Shown here: positions 1 through 8,551 of the stretch, piece by piece
How positions within the stretch are numbered: the stretch's first letter is position 1
How the letters are laid out: each line of letters begins with the position of its first letter
Assembly: GCA_944372075.1 (NCBI GenBank)
Contig: CALVYJ010000003.1
Coordinates: forward strand, 1 to 33,684
Origin: an uncultured Clostridia bacterium
Lineage (GTDB): Bacteria > Bacillota > Clostridia > Christensenellales > Borkfalkiaceae
Length of the DNA: 33,684 nt
Direction of reading: 5' to 3'
Notes under the pieces: generated by a model
What the model was told of the DNA's origin: nothing
Databases searched by the model: none
The model's input: the letters and a program-made list of their open reading frames with translations, nothing else
Made by a program: the position numbers and the translations under genes

Positions 1-2
1 TC

Positions 3-860
3 AAACTGAAAAATTATTCGCTTCATTCTCCGATTGTTGTGGTGCGTTCGGAGAACTATGCGTCGATTATCGAACATACGCATGATTTTATCGAGATTGT
101 CTACGTAAAATCGGGCGAGGCGTTGCATGTGATAAATGATCAAGTGTATCATATCGGCGTTGGGGATATAATGGTAATTCCGAAAGAGAACAGGCATTAT
201 ATCAAGCCGATCAACTCGCATAAGTCGTCGGAAAACGATTTCCGGATCATCAATATAATTTTTGAAGAGGGAATCGTCGAGTTTGACAAATCGAGTTTCA
301 GCGGAAAGCCGATCAACGTAGGGAACGACGGCAAAATTTTACATCTGATAGAGCAGATCTGCGAAGAGTACCGGGCGAAGGAAGACAACTATATTTATGC
401 GATGAAGATGTATTTATCGCTCATGCTGTTATTGCTTGAGCGGAAAGACAGATTGTTGCAAAAGGGGAAGAGTCTGATATCCGGAGTAGATTTTACGGAT
501 ATTTATATAGACAAAGTTGTCCAGTACGTTTCGGAGAATTACAAGCAGAATATTTTTATCGATGACATAGCCAATTATATAGGGTTATCGAAGGGATATT
601 TGCAGCGGCTGTTCAAAAAACGTGCGGGGCTTACCTTGGTCGATTATATAATACGGTATCGAATTCAAGAAAGTTGCAAGTTATTGTTGGAGACGAATTA
701 CAGTATTTATGAGATAGCCGGGCAGGTAGGTTTTTTTGATTTGAAGCATTTTTACAATAAATTTAAGGAACTGTTGAATCAAACCCCCAAGCAATATCGA
801 AAGCAAAATTGTGAAATCAATATAAAAAACGGAAGTCAAGGAGGGAACAATGGAATCTGA
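3..860 (+). CDS. AraC-family transcriptional regulator (5' end outside window)
   Basis: The reading frame is open from base 3 to a stop at 860. Coding character continues upstream of the first possible internal start (GTG at 39), so the true start is probably before the window. The N-terminal half looks like an AraC-type cupin sensor: HTHDFIEIVYVKSG, then a VGDIMVIP turn typical of the beta-barrel. The last ~100 residues carry the paired helix-turn-helix: IDDIANYIGLSKGYLQRLFKK, then YEIAGQVGFFDLKHFYNKFKE and TPKQYRKQ. It overlaps the next permease gene by 11 bases, so it is co-transcribed with a sugar ABC transporter and is probably its local activator. The ligand is not readable from sequence. 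Family assignment is firm; the sugar-responsive role is inferred from position. Confidence 0.93.
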   Translation, partial: KLKNYSLHSPIVVVRSENYASIIEHTHDFIEIVYVKSGEALHVINDQVYHIGVGDIMVIPKENRHYIKPINSHKSSENDFRIINIIFEEGIVEFDKSSFSGKPINVGNDGKILHLIEQICEEYRAKEDNYIYAMKMYLSLMLLLLERKDRLLQKGKSLISGVDFTDIYIDKVVQYVSENYKQNIFIDDIANYIGLSKGYLQRLFKKRAGLTLVDYIIRYRIQESCKLLLETNYSIYEIAGQVGFFDLKHFYNKFKELLNQTPKQYRKQNCEINIKNGSQGGNNGI

Positions 861-2343
861 AGAAATTGTACTGCATGACAAAAGGAAGAATGGCAGTTCC
901 ATCGGGCAGAAAATATTAGAATTCAGCAACATTTGGAGCAAGACGATCGTTGTGTTGTTTTTCTGCGTGCTTTCGATCGTCTTGCTGCTGTTTACCAGTT
1001 TTGTGACGTTTACCGAACCGAGGGCAAGTCTTTCGATCGGGTTTAACGGAATGGCTTTGCTGGGGATATTGTTTAGCGGACAATATGAACTGCATTATAG
1101 CAGCAGCACTTTGGATTTTGTGTTTACCGTGCCGCAATTTGTGCCAATCATTTTTTTGGTTTTGCTGCTTGCTGTCGTTTGCATTACGCTTTTGGTGTTA
1201 TGGTTTGGTATATTCAAACAGAAAGATATCAAACAATTCGGTTGGCCGCTCATAGCGATAGGATGTATATTTTTTGTAGTATTTATTTTATTTATCACGT
1301 CGAAGGGCTTGCGTGCCGTAGATCGTCAGGGGGATGAGTTACCGTTTTTTAACGTTTATGACACGTCGATGCTGTTGGTTTTGATGGCGCTTGTCTTTAT
1401 TGTTTTGGGCTTGTTCCAGTTGCTTTTGAAAGTAGAAACGATGCGTCGGGTCAAGAAATTCTGGTTTTCCTACTTATTGTTGGTTATTCCTACGGTAGCG
1501 ATGTTGTTGTTCAATTTTTATCCGATTTTTATGCAGTGCGTTATGTCGTTTAAGGATTATAAATTGGCGGACGGCATATGGGGAAGTCCGTGGGTAGGCA
1601 TGCAATGGTTTGACCAAATTTTTTCTGATTCTGCAATCTTGCAAGTCATTGGTAACAGCTTATATCTGGCGATATTGCGAATTTTAGCCGGAATGTTGCC
1701 TCCCTTGATCCTGGCGATTTTCTTGTACGATATGGCATTTCAGAAACTCAAGGGCCCGTTCCAGACGATTTTGTACATACCGCATTTCTTTAGCTGGGTT
1801 GTTATTTATGCGGTATTCTATGCATTTTTCTCAAACAGCGGCGCAATAAATCAAATTTTGCGTTTGATTGTCGGAGACAATGAGTATTATGTAGATTTTT
1901 TGACGAATCCGAAAAACATAGTGCCGATCATAATTATAAGCGGAATATGGAAAGAGGTCGGCTGGGGTACGATTTTGTATTTAGCGGCTCTTTCGGGCGT
2001 AGATCCTACGCTGTACGAAGCTGCGTCGTTAGACGGGGCAGGAGCGATGCGCAAGTTGTGGCACATTACGCTTCCCGGAATTTCGTCGGTAGTGGTGTTC
2101 TTGTTTATTCTTTCGATGGGCAGCGTGCTGAACAACGGTTTGGAACAGATTATGTTGTTTGCCAATACGGTAGTTCGCGATAAAGTATATACGATAGAAT
2201 TATGGGTGTATAATCAAGGTATTGGTAAGATGGAATACGGCATTTCATCCGCAGTAGGGTTCTTCCAATCCTTAATAGGGCTGATTCTTGTTTTGTTCTG
2301 TAACTGGTTATCTAGAAAAACCGTCGATCGTGGTTTATGGTAA
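850..2343 (+). CDS. Sugar ABC transporter permease, LplB-type, with long N-terminal membrane extension
   Basis: Inner-membrane subunit of a carbohydrate importer. The core starts near residue 205 (FWFSYLLLVIPTVAML) and carries the EAA loop EAASLDGAGAMRKLWHITLPG, which docks the ATPase, at about residues 395-415. It ends in the SRKTVDRGLW tail typical of LplB. LplB proteins are normally about 300 residues, but this one has 497. The extra ~200 N-terminal residues hold about four predicted membrane helices (roughly 33-55, 95-118, 130-150, 170-192). The start is the ATG at 850, preceded by GGAGGG, and it lies inside the end of the AraC gene. The second permease follows 19 bases downstream. Transporter identity is sure; the extension has no recognised function. 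Confidence 0.94.
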   Translation: MESEEIVLHDKRKNGSSIGQKILEFSNIWSKTIVVLFFCVLSIVLLLFTSFVTFTEPRASLSIGFNGMALLGILFSGQYELHYSSSTLDFVFTVPQFVPIIFLVLLLAVVCITLLVLWFGIFKQKDIKQFGWPLIAIGCIFFVVFILFITSKGLRAVDRQGDELPFFNVYDTSMLLVLMALVFIVLGLFQLLLKVETMRRVKKFWFSYLLLVIPTVAMLLFNFYPIFMQCVMSFKDYKLADGIWGSPWVGMQWFDQIFSDSAILQVIGNSLYLAILRILAGMLPPLILAIFLYDMAFQKLKGPFQTILYIPHFFSWVVIYAVFYAFFSNSGAINQILRLIVGDNEYYVDFLTNPKNIVPIIIISGIWKEVGWGTILYLAALSGVDPTLYEAASLDGAGAMRKLWHITLPGISSVVVFLFILSMGSVLNNGLEQIMLFANTVVRDKVYTIELWVYNQGIGKMEYGISSAVGFFQSLIGLILVLFCNWLSRKTVDRGLW

Positions 2344-2362
2344 GAGCGGGGAGGAAAAGAGA

Positions 2363-3265
2363 ATGAAACTAAGTAAAGGCGAAAAGACATATAAAATAAT
2401 TTGTTTTGTTGTAACGCTCATTATCACGATATCGTGTCTATACCCGCTGTTGTATTGTTTCTTTTTGTCCTTTGCGACGGCGAAAGAGATTGCTGATAAT
2501 GGAGGATACTTATTGTGGTTTCCTACAAAACCGACGCTGTTAGCGTATAGAAAGATTTTGAATTCGGATACGTTTGTGTTGGGTGCAATCGGTGTTTCGA
2601 TTGTGCGTACGTTGATTTCGACGGAACTTCATTTGACGGTATGTACATTGGCGGGATATGCTCTGTCTCGGCGCGGATTGCCCGGCAAAGCGATCTATAT
2701 GCGATTTATGTTGGTTACGATTCTATTTGGCGGCGGACTGATTCCATCCTATTTAGTTATGACGGAGCTTGGATTTTATAACAGTTTTTTAGTTTTGATT
2801 TTGCCCGGTATTTTTTCGGCATACAATGTTTTGATCTTTAAGCAATTCTTTGAAGGAATTCCTTTGGAGATGGAGGAGGCGGCGCAAGTCGACGGTGTAA
2901 ACGATATACAGCTGTTTAGTCGGATCATTCTTCCTATGTCAAAGCCGGTGTTGGCGGCAATCGGACTGTTCACGGTAGTAGGAAACTGGAACGATTGGTT
3001 TACGGCATTTTTGTATATCGATCAAGAGCATTCCAATTTGTGGCCGTTGCAGACGTATATCATGTTGATTTTCAACAACTTGAATATGTTGATTAATCCG
3101 GAATTGGCAGCGATGCTGGATTCCGTGACGACGACGGAGAGCGTGAACGATTTGTCTACGCGTATGGCATTGACGTTTGTCGCGATTTTGCCGATGCTGA
3201 TAATTTATCCTTTCTTTCAAAAATATTTCACGAAAGGTGTGTATTTGGGAGCGGTTAAAGGTTAA
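2363..3265 (+). CDS. Sugar ABC transporter permease, YtcP-type
   Basis: Second membrane subunit of the importer, 300 residues, the normal size for the YtcP/AraQ group. Six membrane segments are apparent and the EAA loop reads EEAAQVDGVNDIQLFSRIILP. The frame is open upstream to 2288 within the previous gene, but the ATG at 2363 follows GGGGAGG and gives the family's usual N-terminus (MKLSKGEKTYKII), so it is chosen. It lies 19 bases after the LplB-type gene and 61 bases before the binding protein. No ATP-binding subunit is encoded here. For this family (LplB/YtcP/LipO) a shared MsmX/UgpC-like ATPase encoded elsewhere is commonly used, and that is inferred here. Confidence 0.94.
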   Translation: MKLSKGEKTYKIICFVVTLIITISCLYPLLYCFFLSFATAKEIADNGGYLLWFPTKPTLLAYRKILNSDTFVLGAIGVSIVRTLISTELHLTVCTLAGYALSRRGLPGKAIYMRFMLVTILFGGGLIPSYLVMTELGFYNSFLVLILPGIFSAYNVLIFKQFFEGIPLEMEEAAQVDGVNDIQLFSRIILPMSKPVLAAIGLFTVVGNWNDWFTAFLYIDQEHSNLWPLQTYIMLIFNNLNMLINPELAAMLDSVTTTESVNDLSTRMALTFVAILPMLIIYPFFQKYFTKGVYLGAVKG

Positions 3266-3279
3266 ATAAGGGGAAATTT

Positions 3280-3296
3280 CCGCAGACAACTGGCGG
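3280..3296 (+). promoter_or_regulatory. Small stem-loop before the binding-protein gene
   Basis: CCGCAG and CTGGCGG can pair around an ACAA loop with one bulged G, in the 61-base gap between the permease and the lipoprotein gene. Such hairpins often protect the downstream mRNA, giving the binding protein higher expression than the permeases. The stem is short, so this is only a suggestion. Confidence 0.3.
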
Positions 3297-3326
3297 TAAA
3301 ATTATTAAAAAAAAGGAGAAGCTTTT

Positions 3327-5039
3327 ATGAAAAAGTTGTTGGTTGTGTTGTTGTCTTTGTGCATGCTATTGGCTGTCGGGTGCGCACCCAGTAATTTGGG
3401 TGGTAATGGCGGCGGTGGCGGCGGTGGCGGCGGTGGAGACGGAGAAGATGAAATCACTCCGATCACGATCATGTTGTCGGGCTGGGTAAATACGCCGATC
3501 GATAAAGATTTAGAGGATCCGTTTCGTGAGTATCTGAAGGAAAACTATAAGATCGATGTCACTTTGCAGTCTTATTCGGCAACGGATTTTGAACAGATGT
3601 TGACGACAGGGTTGGCTGGGTCGACCAAGCCGGATTTAATTGTTTTCGGATCGGTAGACCAATTCAACAAATATTACGATCAAGAGGTATTGATTGACGA
3701 TTTCGGAGCGTGGATTGATAAAGCGCCGGTGCTGAAAGAGACGATGGATGCCAATGATTTTATGAAGACGAAGGTCTATACGGAAGACGGTGCTCCGAAG
3801 GCGTTGTATGGCAATGCGGAGAAGCCTACCTGGAGTTTGCGTGTAAGAAAGGACTGGGTGGCGGATTATGCATCGGCAAAAGGTTTGGGAGAAGATTATA
3901 CGATTAAAACTCCCGACGAATTGTTGGATTTTGCTCGTTGGATCAAGGTAAATGAGACCAGCAGCAGCGGAGATCCGATTTATCCGTTTACGTCGGCAGG
4001 TTCCGGTAACTCGATCGGAACGACGCTAGAATGGACGCAGAACATGTTTGGCTGGACGATTAACGGATTGGGAAATAACCCTCGTATGGGCTTCTACATC
4101 ACGGAAGACGGAAAATCCGTATCCAACCCGATTATTGACGGTTCGTATGAAAAGTGGTTGGAGTTCTTGCGCACGTTGGTGCAAGAGAACTTGATTTATA
4201 ACGATTGGTTTACGCAGGATTGGGGCACGAAGGGCGGCCAGTTGTATGCGGGGCTTACGGCGTTCGATTGGTATCCGGGCAGCGCTTTGGTTTCGGAAAC
4301 GTACAGCATGAATAAAGAGGTCGAAGAAACCAACATGGGTGTCGATACGTTGGATTGGTGGGGATCTATGGCAGTTCCTTCCGATGGAAGCTATGGTTCC
4401 GGTGTTGTTCCTACCTCGGGCGATGTAGGTAAGATTTGGAGCGTCTCGTATGAAACGTCTTTGAGCTCTGTCAAGATGGAAAAGATCATGAAGCTTTTGA
4501 ACGATTTGATCGTTACATATGGCGATGATCCTACGATTCCGGAATATTATGAGAGATCTGCAACATACGATGCGCTGCGTTGGGGCGTAGGAACGATCGA
4601 AGGAACCACCTACGAACCGATTGAAGGGAGTTCTTCCGTTGCTTGCAATACCGATCCTACCGGGACGGGCGAAGATCTGCGTTCTGTCAACCCCGGAACA
4701 TGGGATTACGGTGCATTCTTCTCGACGCGTAGTGACGGCGTCATTCAGATTACCGCAAACGATGAAATTTCGATGGAGATGGCTGCTATCGGCGGAAGTT
4801 TGGATAACGATACCGGTCTGATGGAATTGTTGTTCTGCCCGGGAGCTTCGTTTGTGTACGATGCTACCAAGTGCAATGAAATGTTCGAAGCGTATGTAAC
4901 GTTTACGTATCAGTACATGTATGGCACGAACACGGAGACAATCGCGCAGTTCCAGCAGAGATGGAGAACCACTTTGGGTGGAGATGCCATGATTGAAGAA
5001 GCAACAAGACAGTATAAAGAGCTTGGCTATATGGATTAA
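3327..5039 (+). CDS. Extracellular solute-binding lipoprotein of the sugar ABC transporter (LipO-like)
   Basis: Captures an oligosaccharide outside the cell and delivers it to the two permeases. Residues 1-19 are a lipoprotein signal peptide (MKKLLVVLLSLCMLLAVGC) with the lipobox LAVG-C; Cys19 would be lipidated. A glycine-rich, then acidic, linker follows before the ITIMLSGWVNTP start of the binding domain. The total of 570 residues fits the large LipO/YtcQ-type binding proteins. The gene has a strong ribosome site (AAAAGGAG), and an inverted-repeat pair lies right after it. The substrate cannot be read, but the neighbouring rhamnosidase, GH2 and fucosidase remnant suggest a rhamnose- or fucose-containing glycan fragment. 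Confidence 0.93.
   Translation: MKKLLVVLLSLCMLLAVGCAPSNLGGNGGGGGGGGGGDGEDEITPITIMLSGWVNTPIDKDLEDPFREYLKENYKIDVTLQSYSATDFEQMLTTGLAGSTKPDLIVFGSVDQFNKYYDQEVLIDDFGAWIDKAPVLKETMDANDFMKTKVYTEDGAPKALYGNAEKPTWSLRVRKDWVADYASAKGLGEDYTIKTPDELLDFARWIKVNETSSSGDPIYPFTSAGSGNSIGTTLEWTQNMFGWTINGLGNNPRMGFYITEDGKSVSNPIIDGSYEKWLEFLRTLVQENLIYNDWFTQDWGTKGGQLYAGLTAFDWYPGSALVSETYSMNKEVEETNMGVDTLDWWGSMAVPSDGSYGSGVVPTSGDVGKIWSVSYETSLSSVKMEKIMKLLNDLIVTYGDDPTIPEYYERSATYDALRWGVGTIEGTTYEPIEGSSSVACNTDPTGTGEDLRSVNPGTWDYGAFFSTRSDGVIQITANDEISMEMAAIGGSLDNDTGLMELLFCPGASFVYDATKCNEMFEAYVTFTYQYMYGTNTETIAQFQQRWRTTLGGDAMIEEATRQYKELGYMD
3408..3434 (+). repeat. Three perfect 9-bp repeats coding for a poly-glycine linker
   Basis: GGCGGCGGT occurs three times head to tail (3408, 3417, 3426). 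It encodes nine of ten consecutive glycines just after the lipidated cysteine. Unit gain or loss would change linker length by three residues without shifting the frame. Confidence 0.9.
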
Positions 5040-5050
5040 TCGGCTTAACA

Positions 5051-5108
5051 GTTATTTACGTTTTGTTGTAAAATAACGGATGCGGAAAGCCGGCGCCAGC
5101 CGGCTTTC
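5051..5108 (+). terminator. Two stem-loops after the binding-protein gene
   Basis: The first hairpin pairs GTTATTTAC (5051-5059) with GTAAAATAAC (5068-5077) with one bulge. The second is a perfect 10-bp stem, GAAAGCCGGC (5085-5094) with GCCGGCTTTC (5099-5108), loop GCCA. No long T-run follows (TATTATGAT), so partial termination or mRNA 3'-end protection of the transporter transcript is more likely than a full stop. The rhamnosidase gene begins 30 bases later with no clear promoter of its own. Confidence 0.6.
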
Positions 5109-5138
5109 TATTATGATAGGTTCAAAGGAGAGTATTGT

Positions 5139-7130
5139 GTGAAAAAGGGAAAATGGATTTGGTATCCCGGAGATCTGGAGATATATTTAGCGAACAGAAT
5201 ACTGTTTTTACGCGATTATCGAGGCACGATTGAACCGCCTTTTTGGAAAATTGATTCTCCGTTTTGCAACGTGTTTTTCATCAAAGAAGTGGATTTGAAG
5301 AATCCTGAGCAAATTCGCGTATTGAGCGATGCGGAAATTTCGATCATAGCGGATTGTCAAAAAGGGGTTCTGGCCTGCGATGGTGATGGAAAGTATACTT
5401 TGCCGGCCGGCAAATATACGATAACGATCACGGCATATGCAAAGAACACGCCTGTACCGACGGTACGGGTAGACGGGGGCGTCGTATCCGATGAAAGCTG
5501 GTATGTGCAGTTGGATCGATACCGCGGCGAATCCAAGAACGTGGGCTGTTCAGACGGTTTTCAGTCTCCATACAAAACGATTTTTAAGTATAAGGATGTT
5601 CAGCCCGTTTGTCAGGAAAGGATAAACGGCGGGATCTTATACGATTTTGGCAAGGAATCATTCGGATATATCGTATTTCATGATATCGCAGTTCCCGGTA
5701 GCGCACAAGTATTTTACGGAGAAAGCCGAGAAGAAGCGCTCGCCACGGAAGATTGTGAAACGTATGACAAAGTTGTATTGAAAGCGAGACAGAAGCAGAA
5801 GATCGACCATTCGCGCGGACTTCGGTATGCGTACGTTAAGGGGGATGCGGAGTGGGCATCGGTATCTTTGTCGTTTGAATATTTACCTTTGCAAAAAAAG
5901 GGAGAGTTTGCGTGTTCTTCGGAGCTTGTCAATCAAATATATTCGATCGCCTATTACACGTTTCATCTATGCAGCCGCGAAACATTTTTGGACGGACTGA
6001 AGAGAGACCGTTGGTATTGGGGCGGCGACGCGTATCAATCGTTTTTATACAATTACTATACTTTTTTCGACAGGGATATTTGTGAAAGGACGCTTTGGGC
6101 ATTGCGAGGGAAAGATCCGGTTACGCTGCACATAAACCACATCATGGATTATACCTTTTACTGGTTCATATCTCTTTCCGAATACTTATTGTATATAGGC
6201 AACACGAATTTTTTGAAAAATATTTGGCCGCGCGCAATCACTCTGATGGATTATTGTTTATCTTTGCGCAATAAAGAGGGCTTTTTAGAGGGAAGGCGCA
6301 AAGAGGACTGGGTATTTTTGGATTGGGCGCCAATTGATAACACGGGCGTTGTGTGTGCGGAGCAGTTGCTCTTTGTGAAGGCCCTGCGTTCCATGGCGGA
6401 ATTGGCGGTGCAGTTTTCTGATTTTGAGCGTGCCGATTTCTACAAAAAAGAGGCGGATACGCTTTTGGAGAAGACGCTGTCGGTTTTTTATGACGCAGAA
6501 AAAGGGGTGTTTTGGCATAATCGCGTCGGCGGTGTGATCAATCGCGTTGTGACCCGCTATGCGAGTGTTTTTGCCGTTAACTACAAACTTTTGGATGAAA
6601 AAGAGTGCCTGCATACGGTTAAGAGCGTATTGGAGGATAAGGACATCTTGCCGATCGTTACGCCGTACGCAAAATTCTATGAAGTCGTGAGCCTGTGTGA
6701 GGCAGGAAAGTTGGATGAGGTCTGCAAAATATTGGACGACTATTGGGGCGGCATGATCCGTCTCGGTGCGACGTCGTTTTGGGAATTATACGATCCCGCA
6801 GCCGCCGATCACTTGTCCATGTACGACCGTCCGTACGGGAAGAGCCTTTGCCATGCTTGGGGGAGCAGTCCGCTGTATATATTGGGCAGGTACTTTTTGG
6901 GCGTAGTGCCGTTGAAGGCGGGCTATTCGTATTTTCGCGTTTCGCCGAAGCTGGGTTCTTTCGCATATATACGCGGAACGGTTCCTACGCCGACGGGTAC
7001 GATCTTTGTCTATCGGGATTCCTCCACAATAGAAGTTGAAAACCATACGCGCACGGATGGCGAGTTGGTGTTGGATGACGGCAGGAAGATTCCTCTGGGA
7101 GCGGGTAAAAAAGTAAAAATCACGTTGTAA
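5139..7130 (+). CDS. GH78-like alpha-L-rhamnosidase
   Basis: Probable glycosidase releasing terminal L-rhamnose from oligosaccharides. There is no signal peptide, so it acts in the cytoplasm on imported material. The start is a GTG at 5139 behind AAAGGAGAG, giving KKGKWIWYPGD, an N-terminus typical of short clostridial and paenibacillar GH78-like proteins. Residues ~1-240 form the beta-sandwich part. The (alpha/alpha)6 barrel follows, with the signature DGLKRDRWYWGGD at 285-297 and a late FWE motif with Glu549. Classical GH78 enzymes have a DxPxRxE version of the first motif; here Asp290 stands where the glutamate usually is, as in a known-looking subgroup. At 663 residues it is shorter than multi-domain GH78 enzymes (about 900 or more). 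Family is fairly sure; exact substrate is inferred. Confidence 0.82.
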   Translation: MKKGKWIWYPGDLEIYLANRILFLRDYRGTIEPPFWKIDSPFCNVFFIKEVDLKNPEQIRVLSDAEISIIADCQKGVLACDGDGKYTLPAGKYTITITAYAKNTPVPTVRVDGGVVSDESWYVQLDRYRGESKNVGCSDGFQSPYKTIFKYKDVQPVCQERINGGILYDFGKESFGYIVFHDIAVPGSAQVFYGESREEALATEDCETYDKVVLKARQKQKIDHSRGLRYAYVKGDAEWASVSLSFEYLPLQKKGEFACSSELVNQIYSIAYYTFHLCSRETFLDGLKRDRWYWGGDAYQSFLYNYYTFFDRDICERTLWALRGKDPVTLHINHIMDYTFYWFISLSEYLLYIGNTNFLKNIWPRAITLMDYCLSLRNKEGFLEGRRKEDWVFLDWAPIDNTGVVCAEQLLFVKALRSMAELAVQFSDFERADFYKKEADTLLEKTLSVFYDAEKGVFWHNRVGGVINRVVTRYASVFAVNYKLLDEKECLHTVKSVLEDKDILPIVTPYAKFYEVVSLCEAGKLDEVCKILDDYWGGMIRLGATSFWELYDPAAADHLSMYDRPYGKSLCHAWGSSPLYILGRYFLGVVPLKAGYSYFRVSPKLGSFAYIRGTVPTPTGTIFVYRDSSTIEVENHTRTDGELVLDDGRKIPLGAGKKVKITL

Positions 7131-7183
7131 ACGGCGAGAATGCGGCAGTACAAAATTATAGAGAAAGGAGTCATGGATCGAGT

Positions 7184-8233
7184 ATGGAAACGATACGGAT
7201 GGGAGTTGTCGGATTAGGCGGGATTGCACATATTGTTCACATTCCCGGGATTCAAGGCACGAAGGAAGGGACGCTGACGGCTGTATGTGATATTGACCGG
7301 GAAAAGTTGGAAAAAGCGTCGCAAGAGTATCAAATTGATAAAAAGTATTGCTTTACATCGTATACGGATATGATGGACAGCGGATGTATTGATGCCGTAT
7401 CGATCTGTACGCCGAACAATTTACATGTACCGGTGGCATTGGCAGCTATGGAAAGAAATATGGCCTTTGCCTGTGAAAAGCCGATTTCCGCGACGTTGAG
7501 CGACGCGGAACGTCTGTTGACGGCTTACGAGAAAAATCCGATACCGGCGATGGTTTGTTTTTCGTATCGGTATAAGGCGGCGGCTCGGTATGCGCGCGAC
7601 CTTGTGCAGAGTGGCGCATTGGGAAAAATCCGACACGTCTATGCGCAATATTTTCAGGCATGGGGTGAAAAAGCTCCGTTGATCTGGCGGTTTGTGAAAT
7701 CGATCACGGGTTCGGGCGCTTTGGGAGATCTTGGCTGCCACATATTGGATTTGGTGCGGTTCATTACCGGATTGGATTTCAAGTCTGTAACCGGACAACA
7801 CGGTAGATTTATCAACGAGCGTCCTTTGCCGGACGGGAAAGGCATGGGAATTTCGGACGTCGATGATTATGCGAACGTAATGGCTCTGTTGGACGGCGGA
7901 ATTCCCGCGACGTTCCAGATCACGCGGTTTGCATACGGAAGGGGAAACTACCAGCGCGTGGAAATCTACGGAGAGAAGGGTGCGATCGTCTATAATCTTG
8001 AGGATGAGGATACGTTGCAAATGTATCAGCAAGGTTGCAAACGGAAATCCGAGGCCTTTCAAGAAGTGAGCGTGCCGGAAAAATATAAGGCCGATCAGAT
8101 GCAGTCGTTTATGGATTTAATCCTCAACAAGTCGGACGGCTTGACGGCATCCGTCTATGACGGCGTCTATATCTCTCGGTTGATGGAAAAGATTTTGGAA
8201 TCGGGTGAATCGGGCAAAACGATCGCATTGTAA
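7184..8233 (+). CDS. Gfo/Idh/MocA-family NAD(P)-dependent sugar dehydrogenase
   Basis: A 349-residue oxidoreductase of the Gfo/Idh/MocA superfamily. The N-terminal Rossmann fold reads MGVVGLGGIAHIVHIPGIQ, with AVCDIDREKLEKA as the second strand. The catalytic-lysine motif EKP sits at residues 98-100, and GDLGCHILDLVRFITG matches the C-terminal substrate-binding domain with its conserved histidine. The start ATG at 7184 is 13 bases after GGAG. It lies 53 bases after the rhamnosidase and is followed by a terminator, so it closes the transporter/GH78 transcript. Family members oxidise or rearrange sugars or inositols; the substrate here is unknown, but a product of the imported glycan is likely. 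Confidence 0.88.
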   Translation: METIRMGVVGLGGIAHIVHIPGIQGTKEGTLTAVCDIDREKLEKASQEYQIDKKYCFTSYTDMMDSGCIDAVSICTPNNLHVPVALAAMERNMAFACEKPISATLSDAERLLTAYEKNPIPAMVCFSYRYKAAARYARDLVQSGALGKIRHVYAQYFQAWGEKAPLIWRFVKSITGSGALGDLGCHILDLVRFITGLDFKSVTGQHGRFINERPLPDGKGMGISDVDDYANVMALLDGGIPATFQITRFAYGRGNYQRVEIYGEKGAIVYNLEDEDTLQMYQQGCKRKSEAFQEVSVPEKYKADQMQSFMDLILNKSDGLTASVYDGVYISRLMEKILESGESGKTIAL

Positions 8234-8345
8234 GAAAAACGGTCGGAATGCGTTTTTGCGACGATTCTCCGGTATAGGCAGGGATATCCATAGCGCATGA
8301 ACGTTGCGGCTTCGAATGGAAATTGAAGAGCAAAACCGTTTTTGA
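8234..8345. other. Intergenic stretch with a 9-bp inverted repeat at its ends
   Basis: No gene was found here. AAAAACGGT (8235-8243) is complementary to ACCGTTTTT (8335-8343), which would close a loop of about 90 bases just before the terminator at 8346. The interior has only short local pairings. It may be an untranslated 3' end with structure; nothing more can be supported. Confidence 0.35.
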
Positions 8346-8385
8346 GGGCGGGGAATTTGATCGAAAGATGAAATCCCGCCCTTTG
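8346..8385 (+). terminator. Rho-independent terminator after the Gfo/Idh gene
   Basis: GGGCGGG (8346-8352) pairs with CCCGCCC (8375-8381). ATTT/AAAT extends the stem after a small bulge. TTTGTGTT follows. It separates the transporter/GH78 transcript from the GH2 transcript. Confidence 0.75.
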
Positions 8386-8464
8386 TGTTACAGTCGATCT
8401 TATCGCAATAAAAAACCGATACGGTTAAAAACAGAGGGTACGTATAATAAATTTTGAGAAAGCA

Positions 8465-8493
8465 TTGACATTCTGAACAAGAAATGGTATCAT
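8465..8493 (+). promoter_or_regulatory. Sigma-A promoter of the GH2 gene
   Basis: TTGACA (8465-8470), 17-bp spacer, TATCAT (8488-8493). The -35 box is perfect and the -10 box has one mismatch. The predicted start is near 8500, about 50 bases before the GH2 start codon. A small palindrome, GCGATCGC, lies just after the start and could be an operator, but this is weak. Confidence 0.82.
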
Positions 8494-8551
8494 ACCCAAG
8501 GCGAAAGCGATCGCAAATCGAGTCGGCCTATACGGGAAGGAGGGGGAAAGT

